A DNA stretch of 64,000 nt from Perognathus longimembris pacificus (GCF_023159225.1 NC_063174.1:33687983-33751982), one strand, 5' to 3'; counted from the stretch's first letter, positions 1 to 11,504 are shown. Numbers and translations are program-made. Notes: generated from the letters alone by a model not told the origin.

Positions 1-640
1 TGTCCATAAGAGTCAGCTGCTCCTCACCTTTCTGGCCATTGAGGATGCCCCCATACAACTAAGTGCTTACTTGAGTCTTTTCCTCTGTGACAGAAAGTAC
101 AGTGAAGATTTGGGGCATCTGTTTCAATTCATGATTAAAGGTTTCTCAGCATTTCATATAAATACAAAAAAAGTTTTTAAAAAGCTTTGAAAGTCACAAG
201 GATAATTAACTGCCTAGAATGCAGGGCCATAAACAAAGCTCTGAAATCATTTAAGATGCAACTACAGAACTTGCAATGCAAATTCAGAAAGCTACACTTG
301 CTTTGTGGAGGGACCAGTTCTCAAAAGGAACCTCTAGGTATTGCAAGGTATTCCTCATGACCTGAAGGAGATGTATTCATAGGTCTCGTCTGGCCAGGCC
401 ACGGCGCACAGAGCTCTTTGCCTGGGACATACATACTGCCATCTGTCTACGTGCCAAATACTGCTACCTAGAAGAAAGAGCAGCAACAGAGCAGCCCTTC
501 TCTAGGGAAGACACCACAAAGCCAGAGAGGTATAGTCCATGGCCTCTCTGTGTTGCTGCAATCTTGCTTACCTACGGCTAACACAAAATTCATGTAAGAT
601 AGCACCAGGCACTAAACTTTGCAAACATCATCACGTGGAC
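1..640. other. Unassigned non-coding sequence
   Basis: No gene, splice-supported exon or clear repeat is visible. The sequence is of average composition with stops in all frames. It is most likely intergenic or intronic. Confidence 0.5.
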
Positions 641-850
641 TCCTCAGAACAGTCCCAAAAGAAAACCACTGTAATTATTCCCAGGTGATAAGCCAGGAAA
701 TTGAGGCTGAGAGGGTTCAAGCAACTTGCCTCAGTCAGTCAGCCTGCAGATGCCAGTCAGTCTTCAAACTCGGGCAGTCTGGCTCAAAGCCTCTGCCCTT
801 AACCACTATGGTCACTGCCTGGTCAGCCCAGCTTGACCCAAGCCCTCTGC
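641..850 (-). repeat. MIR SINE, minus orientation
   Basis: Read on the plus strand it gives the usual antisense MIR order. A 'ggaaattgaggctgagagg' block is followed by 'aacttgcctcagtcagtca', then a 'ggcagtctggctcaaagcc' block and 'cttaaccactatgg'. This is an ancient mammal-wide tRNA-derived SINE, diverged and without a visible target duplication. Edges are approximate. Confidence 0.75.
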
Positions 851-1180
851 AGGAAGGAATGTGGACATCAAAGGCACAGGGAGGTTATAAACAGTTTTAA
901 AAACATCTGAGATAAATTCTTCCATATCCAGCTCAACACCAGGCAATGAGAGCATCAAGAAAGGCAACAGGAAAGAAAGATGATCTTTACTGGGAGACCC
1001 AAGAGGCCCTTTAGGGTCACAGCTAATCCACATCCTGAGATTTCAGAACACGAACACATCAGTTCTCTAGCCTGCACCAAGATGCACATTTCTTCGCCAG
1101 CACCTTTACCCATGACAGGGTTAACATTCCCAGGCCAGATATGAGGCAGTCAGGACAGGAGTATCTTTACTGCTGTTCCT

Positions 1181-1181
<1 letters not shown>

Positions 1182-1226
<45 letters not shown>
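1182..1226. repeat. (GT)n microsatellite at a SINE tail
   Basis: About 22 uninterrupted GT units lie directly against the 3' (tail) end of the minus-strand SINE that follows. On that SINE's strand the tail reads (CA)n, so the tract probably grew from the SINE tail. Confidence 0.95.
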
Positions 1227-1227
<1 letters not shown>

Positions 1228-1452
1228 CAGTAGTGGGGCTAAAAGTCAGGGCCTAGGAACTGTTCCTTAGTTTTTTCACTCAAGGCTGGTGCTTTACCAC
1301 TTGAGCCACAGCTTCACTTCTTGATTTTTGGTGGCTAATTGGAGATAAGAGTCTCACAGACTTTCCTGCATGGGGAGGATTTGAACAGAGATCTTCAGAT
1401 CCCAGCTTCCTGCATAGTTAGGATTAGCAGCATGAGCTACCAGCACCTGGAT
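1227..1452 (-). repeat. B1-like/Geo composite SINE, minus
   Basis: Read on the minus strand: a 7SL/B1-like left half ('tgctggtagctcatgctgct...', then 'gagactcttatctcc') followed by the Geo module ('gctgtggctcaagtggtaaag...cccaggccctga...'). It is diverged. Its tail has become the adjacent microsatellite. Confidence 0.85.
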
Positions 1453-2036
1453 TTAGGGTCTTTTTATACTGAGTCCATATTCACTTATGTCAGAAAGGAA
1501 ACTCCAGGGCATGAGGGTTTCTAGTAGAGGCTCCCCCAATGTGCTGTGGTTTGATAACACACTTCTGGTATCTGTTCAAGAGAGCGGTAAATGTTATCAC
1601 CTAGAAGCAGCTGGAACCCCTAATTCTGAGCACTGTAATTAGACTACTCAGAAGTTCCCAACTGGACAGCTTGTCAGCATCTCACCTGTAATCAGGCTGT
1701 GCTGCTTTCAGAGTAAATAAGACTACATTCTTCTCTCTCAAAGTGGCCTGATTCCAAATAACTTGCATAGAGCTGGGGCCAGCAAGGGCTGTTTCTGGGG
1801 AAGCATGTGTGTGCAGCCACAGTGGAGGACACATGAGCCAGGGCAGGTCATTTGAAAGGCGTGGAGAAGTGAGTGATCATTGCAAAAATAGTCTGCAAGC
1901 AACTCCAAAGTGCCCACCATTCATCCATATTCTCTAAAGCATGGTAGTAATACTGTCCCATTCAGTAAGCACTTGAGCTAGTTTCCAGAAGGAGTAGAGG
2001 AAACTTAGTGCCAAGTGACTTTGATCTGGGGAAGGG
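1453..2036. other. Unassigned non-coding sequence
   Basis: Nothing gene-like or recognisably repetitive is seen. Short open frames here lack flanking splice signals or family resemblance. Confidence 0.45.
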
Positions 2037-2290
2037 AGCCAGGCAGTGTTTGACAGTGGTTAGGCATGTGTGGAGTTCCACTGCCTGGGGATAACACTGG
2101 ACTTGGCCACTTACTAGCTATGCAGCAGTAAGGCTACTTATTTAAACCTCTTTTTCTTCATCTATAAAGTGGAGTTAATAATAGTCATCATCTCAGCACT
2201 GCTGTTTGGATCAAATGAGATAATGTATTTCAAGTTTTGACAGAATGCCCAGCACACAGTACAGGCCCTGAATACATGCACGCACAGGCT
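2037..2290 (+). repeat. MIR SINE, nearly full length
   Basis: The MIR order is clear: 'cagtggttaggcatgtgtgga', 'acttggccacttactagcta', then 'cctctttttcttcatctata' and 'aaatgagataatgta', ending near 'cccagcacacagtac'. This is one of the best-preserved ancient SINEs in the window. Confidence 0.85.
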
Positions 2291-2406
2291 GTTAACACTG
2301 CTGTAAGTCTCAGAAGAACTAAGTAGCTCTTCTTTGTACCTCAGTTTCTCCAGTGATAAAATAGTAGCTATTCTCCCCTCTGCTCACAGAACTTAAAAGA
2401 AAGGAC

Positions 2407-2525
2407 ATGACTGGAAAAGAATGAGAGAAGGGGTGACATTGTTCAAAAAAGAAATGCACTCATTATCTGAGTTATATAATTGTAATCCCTCTGTATATGA
2501 CCTTTATAATAACAATAACATTTTA
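2407..2525 (+). mobile_element. 5'-truncated L1 3' end
   Basis: It matches the L1 3'-terminal segment seen repeatedly here: 'aaatgcactcattatctgag', 'tgtaatccctctgtatatga', then an A-rich end. Only about 110 bp of the 3' untranslated end is present. Imperfect flanking repeats ('ttaaaagaaaggac' and 'ttaagagaggat') may be a decayed target duplication. Confidence 0.65.
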
Positions 2526-3026
2526 AGAGAGGATATTAAAAAGTTAAGATTGTTTTCCTTTAATCATCAGAAGGATGATATCCAGTGTGACACCTACCCA
2601 GGCCAGATTTATGATTAGCCAAGCATTTTATATTTTTATACTTCTCAAGGTTTTTATGGTGCCAGGAGCAGACACAAGTTGGTATCCATCCCCTACCACA
2701 AAGTCTGAGACACATCCCTAGAAGAGAGGCTTAAGGGAAGGATTCAGAGAGGTCATGTGGGTTTTGTCACTGAAGATCATCACGTTGCTGCTCCCTTTCC
2801 CCTTCAAGGTAAGAAGATGTTTTTAATCCATTGGAGACAAAAAAATCAATGTTTGAATATCTGCCACAATTCTTCACAGTAAACAAAGCAGTGACTTCCT
2901 GGCTTTCTTGTTTCTACTTGGTCACAGCTCCATCACAGCCCTCAGTTTTCATCACAAGATTTAGGTTCTAATGCTTGAGGAAAAACACAGGTGTAACTTT
3001 CTCTCAACAGTTAGTTCAGAAGTCCA

Positions 3027-3232
3027 ATGCTGGTGGCTCATGCCTGTAATCCTAGATATTCAGGAGGTTGAGATTTGAAGCCAACCCAGGTGGAAATCTC
3101 CAAGAGACTCTTATCTCCAATTGCCTAGCAAAAAGCCAGAACTGGAGGTGTGGGTCAAATGGTAGAGCATCCGCTTTAAGCAAAAAAGCCAAGTGAGACC
3201 ATGAAGCTCTGAATTCAATCCCCGATACCAGT
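3027..3232 (+). repeat. B1-like/Geo composite SINE
   Basis: The left half carries 'ggctcatgcctgtaatccta' and 'gagactcttatctccaatt'. The right half is Geo ('agccagaactggaggtgtgg', 'ctctgaattcaatcccc'). It is moderately diverged, and the 3' tail runs into a CA tract. Confidence 0.85.
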
Positions 3233-3270
3233 GCACACACGCATGTGCACACACATACACACACACACAA
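3233..3270. repeat. (CA)n-rich SINE tail
   Basis: An imperfect CA microsatellite ('gcacacacgcatgtgcacac...') continues from the 3' end of the upstream SINE. Confidence 0.9.
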
Positions 3271-3899
3271 TTCAGGCTTCCTCTGTGACTGCCTTTGTTG
3301 GAAAAAGTTCACTGGTTTTCCAGTCTACATGAGGAAGTGGAGTTTGAAAGAAGAGAGGGTTTTGCACAGAGGGAAATATAGCCTGGCTCACCTTGGCACC
3401 CTGCCCTTCTCCCCCATGGCTGGTTGGAAGGCTCAGAAAAATCATCATCAGTCTCTTTTTCTTAGCATTAGTTCATGGGCTTTGACTCAAACTATGCCAT
3501 GTTCCTTCAAAATTTGTCCATTCTCATGAGTGGCCTCTATAGACAGCTTGCCACCACTCCCATCCCAGAAAAGAGCTACATTTTAGCCCATGGAACCATT
3601 GTTAATTTGGTATATTTCCTTTCTTCCAACCTCATGTGGTTTTATTAATATGTTTTATTAATTGATTTTAATTATCAAAGTGATATAGGCCAGGCCTTTA
3701 GGAAATCCCAACAAAGAAGGTTACAGGTAAGATCCACCAACAGTGGAATCAAGCCATCCTCAAAATTGTGCCACCGGCTGGGCAGAGAACCTCTATGATG
3801 AATACCATGTGCTAGCCTTACTCTGCAACAGTGCCTTAGCAGGAGTCATGGTGTAAAAATGATGAGTTGGAAAACCCACTCTGTCTTTAGTTTTATACT

Positions 3900-3996
3900 T
3901 TTTTTTTTTTTTTAGCAGTACTAGAGTTTGAACTCAGGGCACAGCACTTGTTAGGTAGGCTGCTCTACCACTTGAGCTAGCTACATCTCTAGCCCT
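3900..3996 (-). repeat. ID-like monomer SINE, minus
   Basis: On the minus strand: 'agggctagagatgtagctag', box-A-like 'tagctcaagtggtagagc', then 'gagttcaaactctagtac' (box B) and a poly(A) tail seen as poly(T) at 3,900-3,913. This is an old tRNA-Ala-like monomer without Geo. Confidence 0.7.
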
Positions 3997-4224
3997 ATTC
4001 TTATAGTTACCCTTGACTACCATTGAATAAATGCTTCTGTTATGAATTATCTACCTACATGTGAAAGGACCAACTTTCAACATACAAGAGTCATTTGTAT
4101 CCCCAATAACAGGAATTTGTAGACCATCCTCACTGAAAACAGTAATAACAATCATGTATAGTACATGTGAAGCACTAAAATCCCAATCTACTCATCTTTT
4201 GTTATCATCACATTGCTATGACTG

Positions 4225-4300
4225 GTTCTCACTTGCTCTGTTTTATACATGGAGGAACTGAAGCTTATAGGAGGAGTTTGTCTGAGGTCATGGGGCCAGG
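4225..4300 (-). repeat. MIR fragment, minus
   Basis: The antisense core 'ttatacatggaggaactgaa' followed by 'gtttgtctgaggtcatgggg' fits a short eroded MIR. Confidence 0.5.
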
Positions 4301-4497
4301 GGGAGTGAAGGGCAAAGTGTGACTTGCTCCTGCCAGATACCATGTCACAGACTGCACAACTTTGGGATGAATTGGTTTTAATGATCAATTACAACTTTTC
4401 TACCAATCCAGTGATCCACATTTTCACCTAACAGACTAAGTGGGTTTCTTTTTTTCCTTAAAGGAAGAAAAGAAATTGTGAAAAAGATGCTAGAACT

Positions 4498-4612
4498 CTG
4501 GGAGAGAGCTGGGAAAGGGGAGACATTGTCCTAAAAGAAATGTGCTCATCATCAGACTTATGTAACTGTAACCCCTCTGTATATTAGCTTTATATAATAA
4601 TAAAAAACTTTT
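4498..4612 (+). mobile_element. Very short L1 3'-end insertion with TSD
   Basis: About 115 bp of L1 3' end ('agaaatgtgctcatcatcag', 'tgtaacccctctgtatatta', poly(A) signal region 'aataataaaaaa'). It is flanked by a perfect 17-bp target-site duplication, aaaaagatgctagaact, at 4481-4497 and 4613-4629. This is an extreme 5' truncation produced by target-primed reverse transcription. Confidence 0.9.
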
Positions 4613-4629
4613 AAAAAGATGCTAGAACT

Positions 4630-6450
4630 TCCCATAAATACCTCTTAATGTAAAAGTTAGATTTACCATTCTCCTTCCTGTTCCCATTCCCCACCCCGCC
4701 CCCCAAAAGTAAATCTTTCTAAATGACACCCAAATCTCATTCCCATGATGTCAGTATTTGGGAAGACATGTGACTCATATTCCTTTTGTGACCACAGAAT
4801 GCTACTTTAGAAATGGAAAGGAAGCTGCTATTCCTAAAAGGCCTGAGTATTTTGTGACACCATTTAAAACCATTTAGAAATAAGACCTAGAGTCCCATGT
4901 CCTTGAACTGTTTGCTCTTAGACTCCATGTAAACTTTTCTTGTTAAGAAGACAGAGATGGACACAAGGAGAACATTGGGAAATGAAACGTCCAAATTAAT
5001 CCCTACCCACAGATAGATAGTAAACCTCTCCTGAGCCCCCACTCCATTATCTAGGCATAGCAGAGCTGGCCCGCTCTTCTTGCTTATCTCTTTGTGCCCT
5101 GTGCAGTTTGCTACACCCACTGATGTAGACACCCTTATCAGAAAATATCCACTGAACAAGTCTGTGCCTTTGAACAGAGCAGCTGTTGAACCCGCCAAAA
5201 GACAGATGATTCTATGTACGCCTATTGGTGCATATATTACAAACCCATATGCAATGCTCATGAATATGACTGACACCCACTGGCTCTGTGTCTTTGCAAT
5301 CTGTGGCCCTTCTCACAAGCTGTGGTCTTAACATTTTCATAAAGGACCTCATAATCATCACCTAGAAAATGAGAACAAGACTGCTAGACTACAGATGATG
5401 ATTAGTTTATTCCACAAATACCTGAGCAGTGTGTTGGGCTGCACTGTGTAAACCTTTACCACAATGGAAAATTCTACAGATGAAAAGGCCAGTTGTCCTA
5501 TGGTCCTTTTGTGACACTCACATTAAGAGCCAGCAGGATTGCCAGCTTACAGACTTGCCAAGCTGCAGCCATTTCTGACAACAAGAAATGATCTTTCTTA
5601 GTTTTTTGGAATCCAACATTTCCATGTATGTCCCTGACATTGTGAAATCATACGCTCTCTGTTACAGGCTCATCTATTCATTTTTGCCGTCAAACTGCTT
5701 TTTACTCTTTTAAAAGTTTATCAGTTTGCTTTTTAATGACTGCAGGTTATTCACTAAGTGCATTTCATGGTCAGGCATTTTGGAGCCAATATTGATTTCT
5801 TTTTTAAAGTCCATATTCCATTTTATGTAACAAATAGGTAGACAAAGGAGTTTAGATAGAACTTGTAATAGCTTCCTGGTCTTTAAAAGATTGAAAACCA
5901 CCACCATAAAGCACATCTGCAACTACAGCCTAAAGCACCTCAGGAAACACTAGATGCTCTGTCCCTGTATCACCTGTGATCAGAATGAAAGCAGAGAACT
6001 GTTACTCCTGACTTGTGGTAAGTAACTTGATTATAATGCATCAGGATGACTGGAATTCCCTTCTCCCTACACAAGAGAAGCCTGATCTCAACCACAGAAC
6101 AAAGACTACACAGTAATTAAACACCCTGGCCCAAAAGTGGAACGTAGAGTAGACCTCATTCTTTGTAAACCTTTTGTAAGGGTTAGAAGACATTAAAGGT
6201 AGGAGGGGGCAGAGGAATTTGGAAAGATCCCCAAAACTGAAGAATGTGATGGCTGGCTGCACTGCAAGGCTAACAGAACCTTCTATTGGCAAAGTATGTT
6301 TAATAGATTAAGCACAGCCTCACAGAAGCTTATGCAGGCCAAAGAAAGGTGGGATACAGGCTCTGGAAAGGAAAGCTGAATACCCAGGTTGTCAGTATTT
6401 GTAGCTGAATGAAAAGCACAAAGCAGATAAATATGTGCACCTGTGTTGTG
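4630..6450. other. Unassigned non-coding sequence
   Basis: No recognisable repeat or exon. Two overlapping open frames on opposite strands around 4,887-5,331 (129 and 83 codons) match nothing I know, have no strong splice context and are probably chance. The AT-rich background is ordinary. Confidence 0.45.
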
Positions 6451-6454
6451 GCAG

Positions 6455-6560
6455 CTGATTAATTCAATTAATATTTATTGAGCACCTGAAGGGCTTAGGG
6501 CCAAATACTGGGCAAAGACGGTATCTCCTACCTTCAAGGAATTCACAATGTCCGTACACA
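6455..6560 (-). repeat. L2/MIR3-like ancient fragment
   Basis: The block 'atatttattgagcacctgaa' followed by 'gggccaaatactgggcaaag' and 'accttcaaggaattcacaat' is the typical antisense end of an ancient mammalian LINE2-type repeat. Family assignment is uncertain. Confidence 0.4.
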
Positions 6561-7097
6561 AAGACAATGTCAGAGACAATGAAATAATTAAGAATATTCA
6601 GGTACTCTATGAACCATATACATTCGTGGCCAAAGTTGAGCCAACATATATCAAAGGGAATGTTGTTCCTAATGACCTCTCACATTCTTGGATGCTGACA
6701 GCAGAAAGATGTCGTCAACCAGATCCCAGTCTTCCCTGGAGTTCTGCTGACAGGGTGAAAGGGAACAAGAGGAGGTCCCTATACACACTCAGAGGAAGAG
6801 CAATGTATCAGCTGCATAGATGTCAACGTCAAAGGTGATTTGCCTAGCTTCATTGGTCCCTTAGGAGCCAGACACCCACCTGTAGCACTGCCACCCTTGT
6901 GTTTCACAAAAGCCCCCTTGTTTATGTTTTCATAAGCCTAGCTGGCTCAAGATTAGCCAATTCTTGTTTGGAAATTTCATCCTGAAAGGTCCAGAAAATT
7001 TAAATGGAATTTAAGTAGGAAATAGTGATCCAACAGGCCTATGATGAGAACCCAATAAGGCTACTAGTTTGTCTCTAAGTCGAGCTTGTCCCAAGTC

Positions 7098-7310
7098 GGG
7101 CTGGGAACATGGCCTAGTGGTAGAGTTGTTTGCCTTGTTTACTAGAAGCCCTGAGTTCGATTCCTCAGCACTACACATATAGAAAAAGCCAGAAGTGGCG
7201 CTGTGGCTCAAGTAGTAGAGTGTTAGCCTTGAGCAAAAAGAAGAAGAAGCAGCAGCCAAGGACAGTGCTCAGGCCCTGAGTTCAAGCCCCAGGACTGGCA
7301 AAAACAAACA
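7098..7310 (+). repeat. IDL-Geo SINE
   Basis: The left ID-like monomer ('gggctgggaacatggcctag', box B 'gagttcgattcctcagcac') is joined to Geo ('gccagaagtggcgctgtggc', 'gtgctcaggccctgagttca', 'ccaggactggc'). It has a local (GAA/GCA) expansion after 'gagcaaaaa'. A-rich tail. Confidence 0.92.
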
Positions 7311-7319
7311 AAACAACAC

Positions 7320-8080
7320 CCAAGTCCAAATCCTGGCCACATATATTCCACACATATAAGGAAGAATGGGCAGAACACATCTGTAAACAGCCTTCTTTAT
7401 GTGCCACATAAAGTCTCAGGCTACAAACCCTAATGTAGGCATCTGGCAGCAATTTTTCAACCTGTGTCCACTGAGAGTTGGGGTGGGTGGAAGAGAAGAA
7501 AATGTCCATTCATCTATCCTACAGGCACTGTCCCAGGTTAGCTGCAGCTCCTCTCAAGCCACACTGGCTGGCATTAGAATTTCAACTCTGATGTGGAAAC
7601 CTAGGGCTTGGTAGGAACCACCAAACTCCTAAGCTTCCGAAGCAACAAGCAAAATGTAAGAGTTGTTAGATAGCAGCATTTCACCAGGCAACAGCAAACC
7701 AGCTGGGGAAGTGCTGACCTGTTATATTTCCTTCCTTTTCCGGCCAGCTTCTAAATAAACCACTTGAAACTCACTGCAGAGTTCATGCCTAACAGAGCAT
7801 CCCTCCCTGTGCTGTGGGTGCTGTGGTATCTGCCAATACACACCAGCTCCTGAAAAGAAGCATGCCTTGTTTCCTCAAGGCTCACAGCCCCCACAGTACT
7901 CTCTCTCCTGGTTGAGGCAAGGGAGTCACCCCACACCTTCTGAGCCGGGTGACTATAGATCTTTCTTTCACCTTTGAAGTGCTTTCCTCCCCCTCAACTG
8001 TATCCTCATACTTACACTGGTCAACCATCCCAGGTTGCTCTTGAGTGTCTTCTGAGAATAGAGGAGTTCACAATGTCTTT
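7320..8080. other. Unassigned non-coding sequence
   Basis: Nothing gene-like beyond short frames without support. No repeat recognised. Confidence 0.4.
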
Positions 8081-8097
8081 GCAGGCCTCACATTTAT

Positions 8098-8315
8098 TTT
8101 TTATTTTTATTTTTTATTTTTTTGCCAGTCCTATGGCTTGGGGCTCAGGGCCTGAGCACTGTCACTGGCTTCTTTTTGCTCAAGGCTAGCACTGTACCAC
8201 TTGAGCTACAGCGCCACTTCTGGCCATTTTCTATATATGTGGTGCTGGGGAATCGAACCCAGGGCTTCATGTATACAAGGCAAGCACTCTTGCCACTAGG
8301 CCATATTCCCAGCCC
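8098..8315 (-). repeat. IDL-Geo SINE, minus, intact TSD
   Basis: A full dimer in reverse: T-rich tail, Geo, then ID-like monomer ending 'ccatattcccagccc'. It is flanked by the 15-bp target duplication aggcctcacatttat at 8083-8097 and 8316-8330, so it is a discrete L1-mediated insertion. Confidence 0.95.
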
Positions 8316-8330
8316 AGGCCTCACATTTAT

Positions 8331-9374
8331 AAGTTTAGGTTTTGCTTTTCATTCCTTCACTGCTGTTTGAATCTACTTAAAAAAAAAAACCCAATGACCA
8401 TTTTCGTTATTGTACCTTCAATAAAGGTAGAAATCAATTTTGCTTTCTAGTATCATGATCCAAATCCGTTTACTTTTATATTATTGTTTCTATTTTCTTT
8501 ATCACATTAGTTTTCTCTACATTTTTTTTAAAGTACCTCTAGCTTCCCTCATTTCTCTCCAACAGGAGCTCCCTCAAGAGTCTTCAGCCTGTGCAGACAG
8601 CTGGCCAGATGTTATAAGCAATGACCTCACCCATTCTTCTCTTAATACTGCCATTATGTTGCCTGGTCATTGTCAGCTCCTGGTTTAAATAAGTAGGTGA
8701 GACTAGGATACAACAAACTTTTACAGATACTCGAGTTTCATCAGCATGTATATTACATGTATTACAGTTAGAGGGTTAGAAAACTGTGGGACACTGCCAC
8801 AAGTTCAATACTCCATCACTTACGCACCCACCCACAAATAAGTCAAGCTACTTCTATGACTTCCCACCCTATGATCCTTCAATGTAGCTTTTGGTTTAGT
8901 TATAACTCATAGAGGAGTTCCACCATTTTCAGAAATACAACTTTAAGACACAGAAATGGGGAAGTAAATAGGGCTAGTTGTTTAATACATCTCATTTGTG
9001 TTAATAAAAAGCCATTGTCTTTCAATGATCAGCATGTCCCATGCTAGGCACTAAAGGAGATATATCCTATACAGACACAGAACTTCCAAACAGATATCAC
9101 ATAGATCACGATCTCCAATGTGCAACAATTTCAAAATTTCAAGAACTCAAAAAACATTTTTATAACTTATTAGGTGGCAAAAGATTACCCTAAACTAAGG
9201 TTAGGCTAAATTATAATTTTCTTATTTAGTGCAAATAGTTGTTTTGCCGCAAAAAAAATGTTGTGTTTGATTATGAGATGACCTAAATACTGTACAATGT
9301 TTCTAAATCTAAAAAAAAATCTGAATTCCCAAACACATAGCAAGTAATAGCTTCAAAGAGGAAAGCATGGATAT
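8331..9374. other. Unassigned A/T-rich sequence
   Basis: No exon or repeat recognised. Several A-runs and T-runs are present but none is linked to a SINE body. Confidence 0.4.
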
Positions 9375-9389
9375 GAAAATAAGAAAACA

Positions 9390-9434
9390 TGTTACCCCTC
9401 TGCACATCACCTTGACAATAAAATTAAAGAAAAA
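9390..9434 (+). mobile_element. 45-bp L1 3'-end micro-insertion
   Basis: Only the last stretch of the L1 3' end is present ('acccctctgcacatcacctt', then 'gacaataaaatt') plus an A-rich tail. It is flanked by a perfect 15-bp duplication gaaaataagaaaaca at 9375-9389 and 9435-9449. It matches the 3' terminus of the longer L1 at 27.9-29.1 kb. Confidence 0.88.
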
Positions 9435-9615
9435 GAAAATAAGAAAACAGCACAAGTCCAAGTGTCCTCACTGCCTGAGTGGGGGATTGGACAAAAGATG
9501 AGTTAGGCATAATAGCTATGAGGAAGGCACAGGTAGGAGGACTGAGGTCTGAGGCTGGACCTGGGGGGCAGGGGGAGACCCACAAAATCTATCCCAAAAT
9601 AACTAAAGCCTAAAA

Positions 9616-9760
9616 GGGCTGGAGGTGTGGCTCAAGTGATAGAGTACCTGCTTAGCAAACCCTTAGTTCAATGCTCAGTACTAGCTGGGAACTGGTGGCT
9701 CGTGCCTGTATTCCTAGCTACTCAGGAGGCTGAGATAATATTGAGGTAAAAAAAAAAATG
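9616..9760 (+). repeat. ID-like plus B1-like composite
   Basis: An ID-like monomer ('gggctggaggtgtggctcaa', 'cttagttcaatgctcagtac') is followed directly by the start of a B1-like monomer ('aactggtggctcgtgcctgt', 'ctactcaggaggctgagata') and a poly(A) run. The ID-first order differs from the other composites. Confidence 0.65.
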
Positions 9761-9940
9761 ACTCTATAGGTAATAAATGAATGTTGCAGCTATATTTTGG
9801 ATAATGCTAGTTTCTTTGGAAAAAATAAGAACAATTACAAGAATTTAATCAGAAATTCTGATTTCCTTTTTATGAAGACTTGAACGCTGAGACCTAGACC
9901 TATCTCAGTCCAGAAAAAGGACAATTTGCCTCCACTCTTT

Positions 9941-10021
9941 TTTTTTTTGTTAGCCAGTCGTTGAGTCCCGAACTCAGGGCCTGGGCACTGCCCCTGAGCT
10001 TCTTCTTCTTTTTTTTCTTTT

Positions 10022-10105
<84 letters not shown>

Positions 10106-10314
10106 TTTTTTTTTTGCCAGTCCTGGGCTATGGACTCATGGACTCATGGACTGAGCACTGTCCCTGGCTTCTTTTTGCTCAAGGCTAGCACTCTGCCACT
10201 TGAGCCACAGTGCCACTTCTGGCCGTTTTCTATATATGTGGTGCTGGGGAATTGATCCCAGGGCTTCATGTGTATGAGGCAAGCACTCTTGCCACTAGGC
10301 CATATTCCCAGCCC
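9941..10314 (-). repeat. IDL-Geo SINE with extra Geo end, chimeric
   Basis: On the minus strand this is a full IDL-Geo dimer, a long (GAAA)n tract, and then a second copy of only the Geo 3' end ('gctcaggggcagtgcccagg...'). The whole block lies between 15-bp duplications, ttgcctccactcttt (9926-9940) and ttgcctctactcttt (10315-10329), with one mismatch. That bounds it as one unit. Confidence 0.85.
10017..10105. repeat. (TTTC)n tetranucleotide array
   Basis: About 20 near-perfect TTTC units lie inside the chimeric SINE, in the position of its A-rich tail or linker. Likely highly polymorphic. Confidence 0.97.
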
Positions 10315-10329
10315 TTGCCTCTACTCTTT

Positions 10330-11504
10330 AAAAACAGAACCTCATATTTTTACTTTGCAGAATGGAATCTTTCTCATTTCAGGCCATTTCCAACATTAGG
10401 GATTCCCATCACAGTATCTGAGGAGAAGGCTGTTTCTAGAGAAAGCCACTCTCAGAATGAAGTTAGGGCATTTTCTGTCTTCATGAACCAAAATTCAGCT
10501 GATGGACATTGGGCAGAGACCTGAGGGAGGGGTTCACTTGAAGCTGTCATGAGAAGCTCCTGAGTGCCAGTTTTGATCCATGGTGCTGCAGTCTGCAGAC
10601 CCCTGTGTAGAACCCATCTCATGCCATACATCAGCTCTAGTGTCTAAAGGCCAACGGTAACATCACCTGGGGTCTGTGGACCAGTCACTTCACATGTGGT
10701 AGAGAGCTTGAAGCTATAATTGGATGATGATTCTAGACCAGGGTCACCAATCTATAGTCCCTAGCCTGTTTTAATATGTCCCCTGGGTTTAGAGTAGATT
10801 CTAGATTTTTAAAGGATTGTAAAATAAACAAGAATGCATGACAGAAACTTTATGAAGCCCATGAAGTTGAAAATACATGCTGCCTAGCCCTTTACAGGAG
10901 AAGTTCGCTGAGCCCTATGTGCTCATCCATGGAATTATTGTAAATAATTTAAAAATTGTAGAGTGCTGTAGAGAAGTAGAGGTACTTGACAAATGTTAAC
11001 AAAGAGGCCCCATCTAGCCTGGAAGATAGGTATGCAGTGGGAGTTTTGAACATAGTGGTAGATGTCTGAGTTGGAAATGCTCAGCTAGAAGATGGGTACC
11101 CAAAGTCCTTCAGCATAGAGTAATGGCTAGAGGCCAGAGATATTTAGTTATCCACAGCAAAGACATAGCAGCAAGACCACCAAAAGTAGGCAAATCACCC
11201 TAAAAGAGGACACAAGGTACCCAGAAGGGGGGGTTGAAACATCTTTCTTGGGATATGTCAAGGAAGTCACCAAAGTACAAGGAAAATTAGGAGATGATCG
11301 CCTCAGTCAGTCTCAAGAGAGAAATTCCCAGAAGCAGGGAGAAAACAAACCAACTGGAAACCAGTGTAGTAGTTTCAGTAGAGTTATGGGACAGGAGCTC
11401 AGGTGCAGCAAGGAGTGGAATAAATGTGAGTAAAATAAGTGTAGCCCATTCCTGCAAAACATTTGATGGAAGCAGACATGGCAATTTGAGGTGGGTAGAC
11501 AGGG
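10330..11504. other. Unassigned non-coding sequence
   Basis: No repeat or exon recognised. Overlapping short frames near 11,250-11,590 on both strands match no family. Confidence 0.4.

Noticed and set aside
4887..5331. Overlapping 129- and 83-codon frames
   Set aside because: No family resemblance, no splice context, opposite strands over the same DNA. Treated as chance.
8122..8370. Recurrent similar small 'proteins' (also near 10.1, 18.8, 45.4, 56.8 and 58.0 kb)
   Set aside because: They are the same IDL-Geo SINE translated in different frames; the similarity is repeat homology, not a gene family.
10017..10188. Poly-Phe/Ser open frame
   Set aside because: It is the translation of the (TTTC)n array, not a gene.
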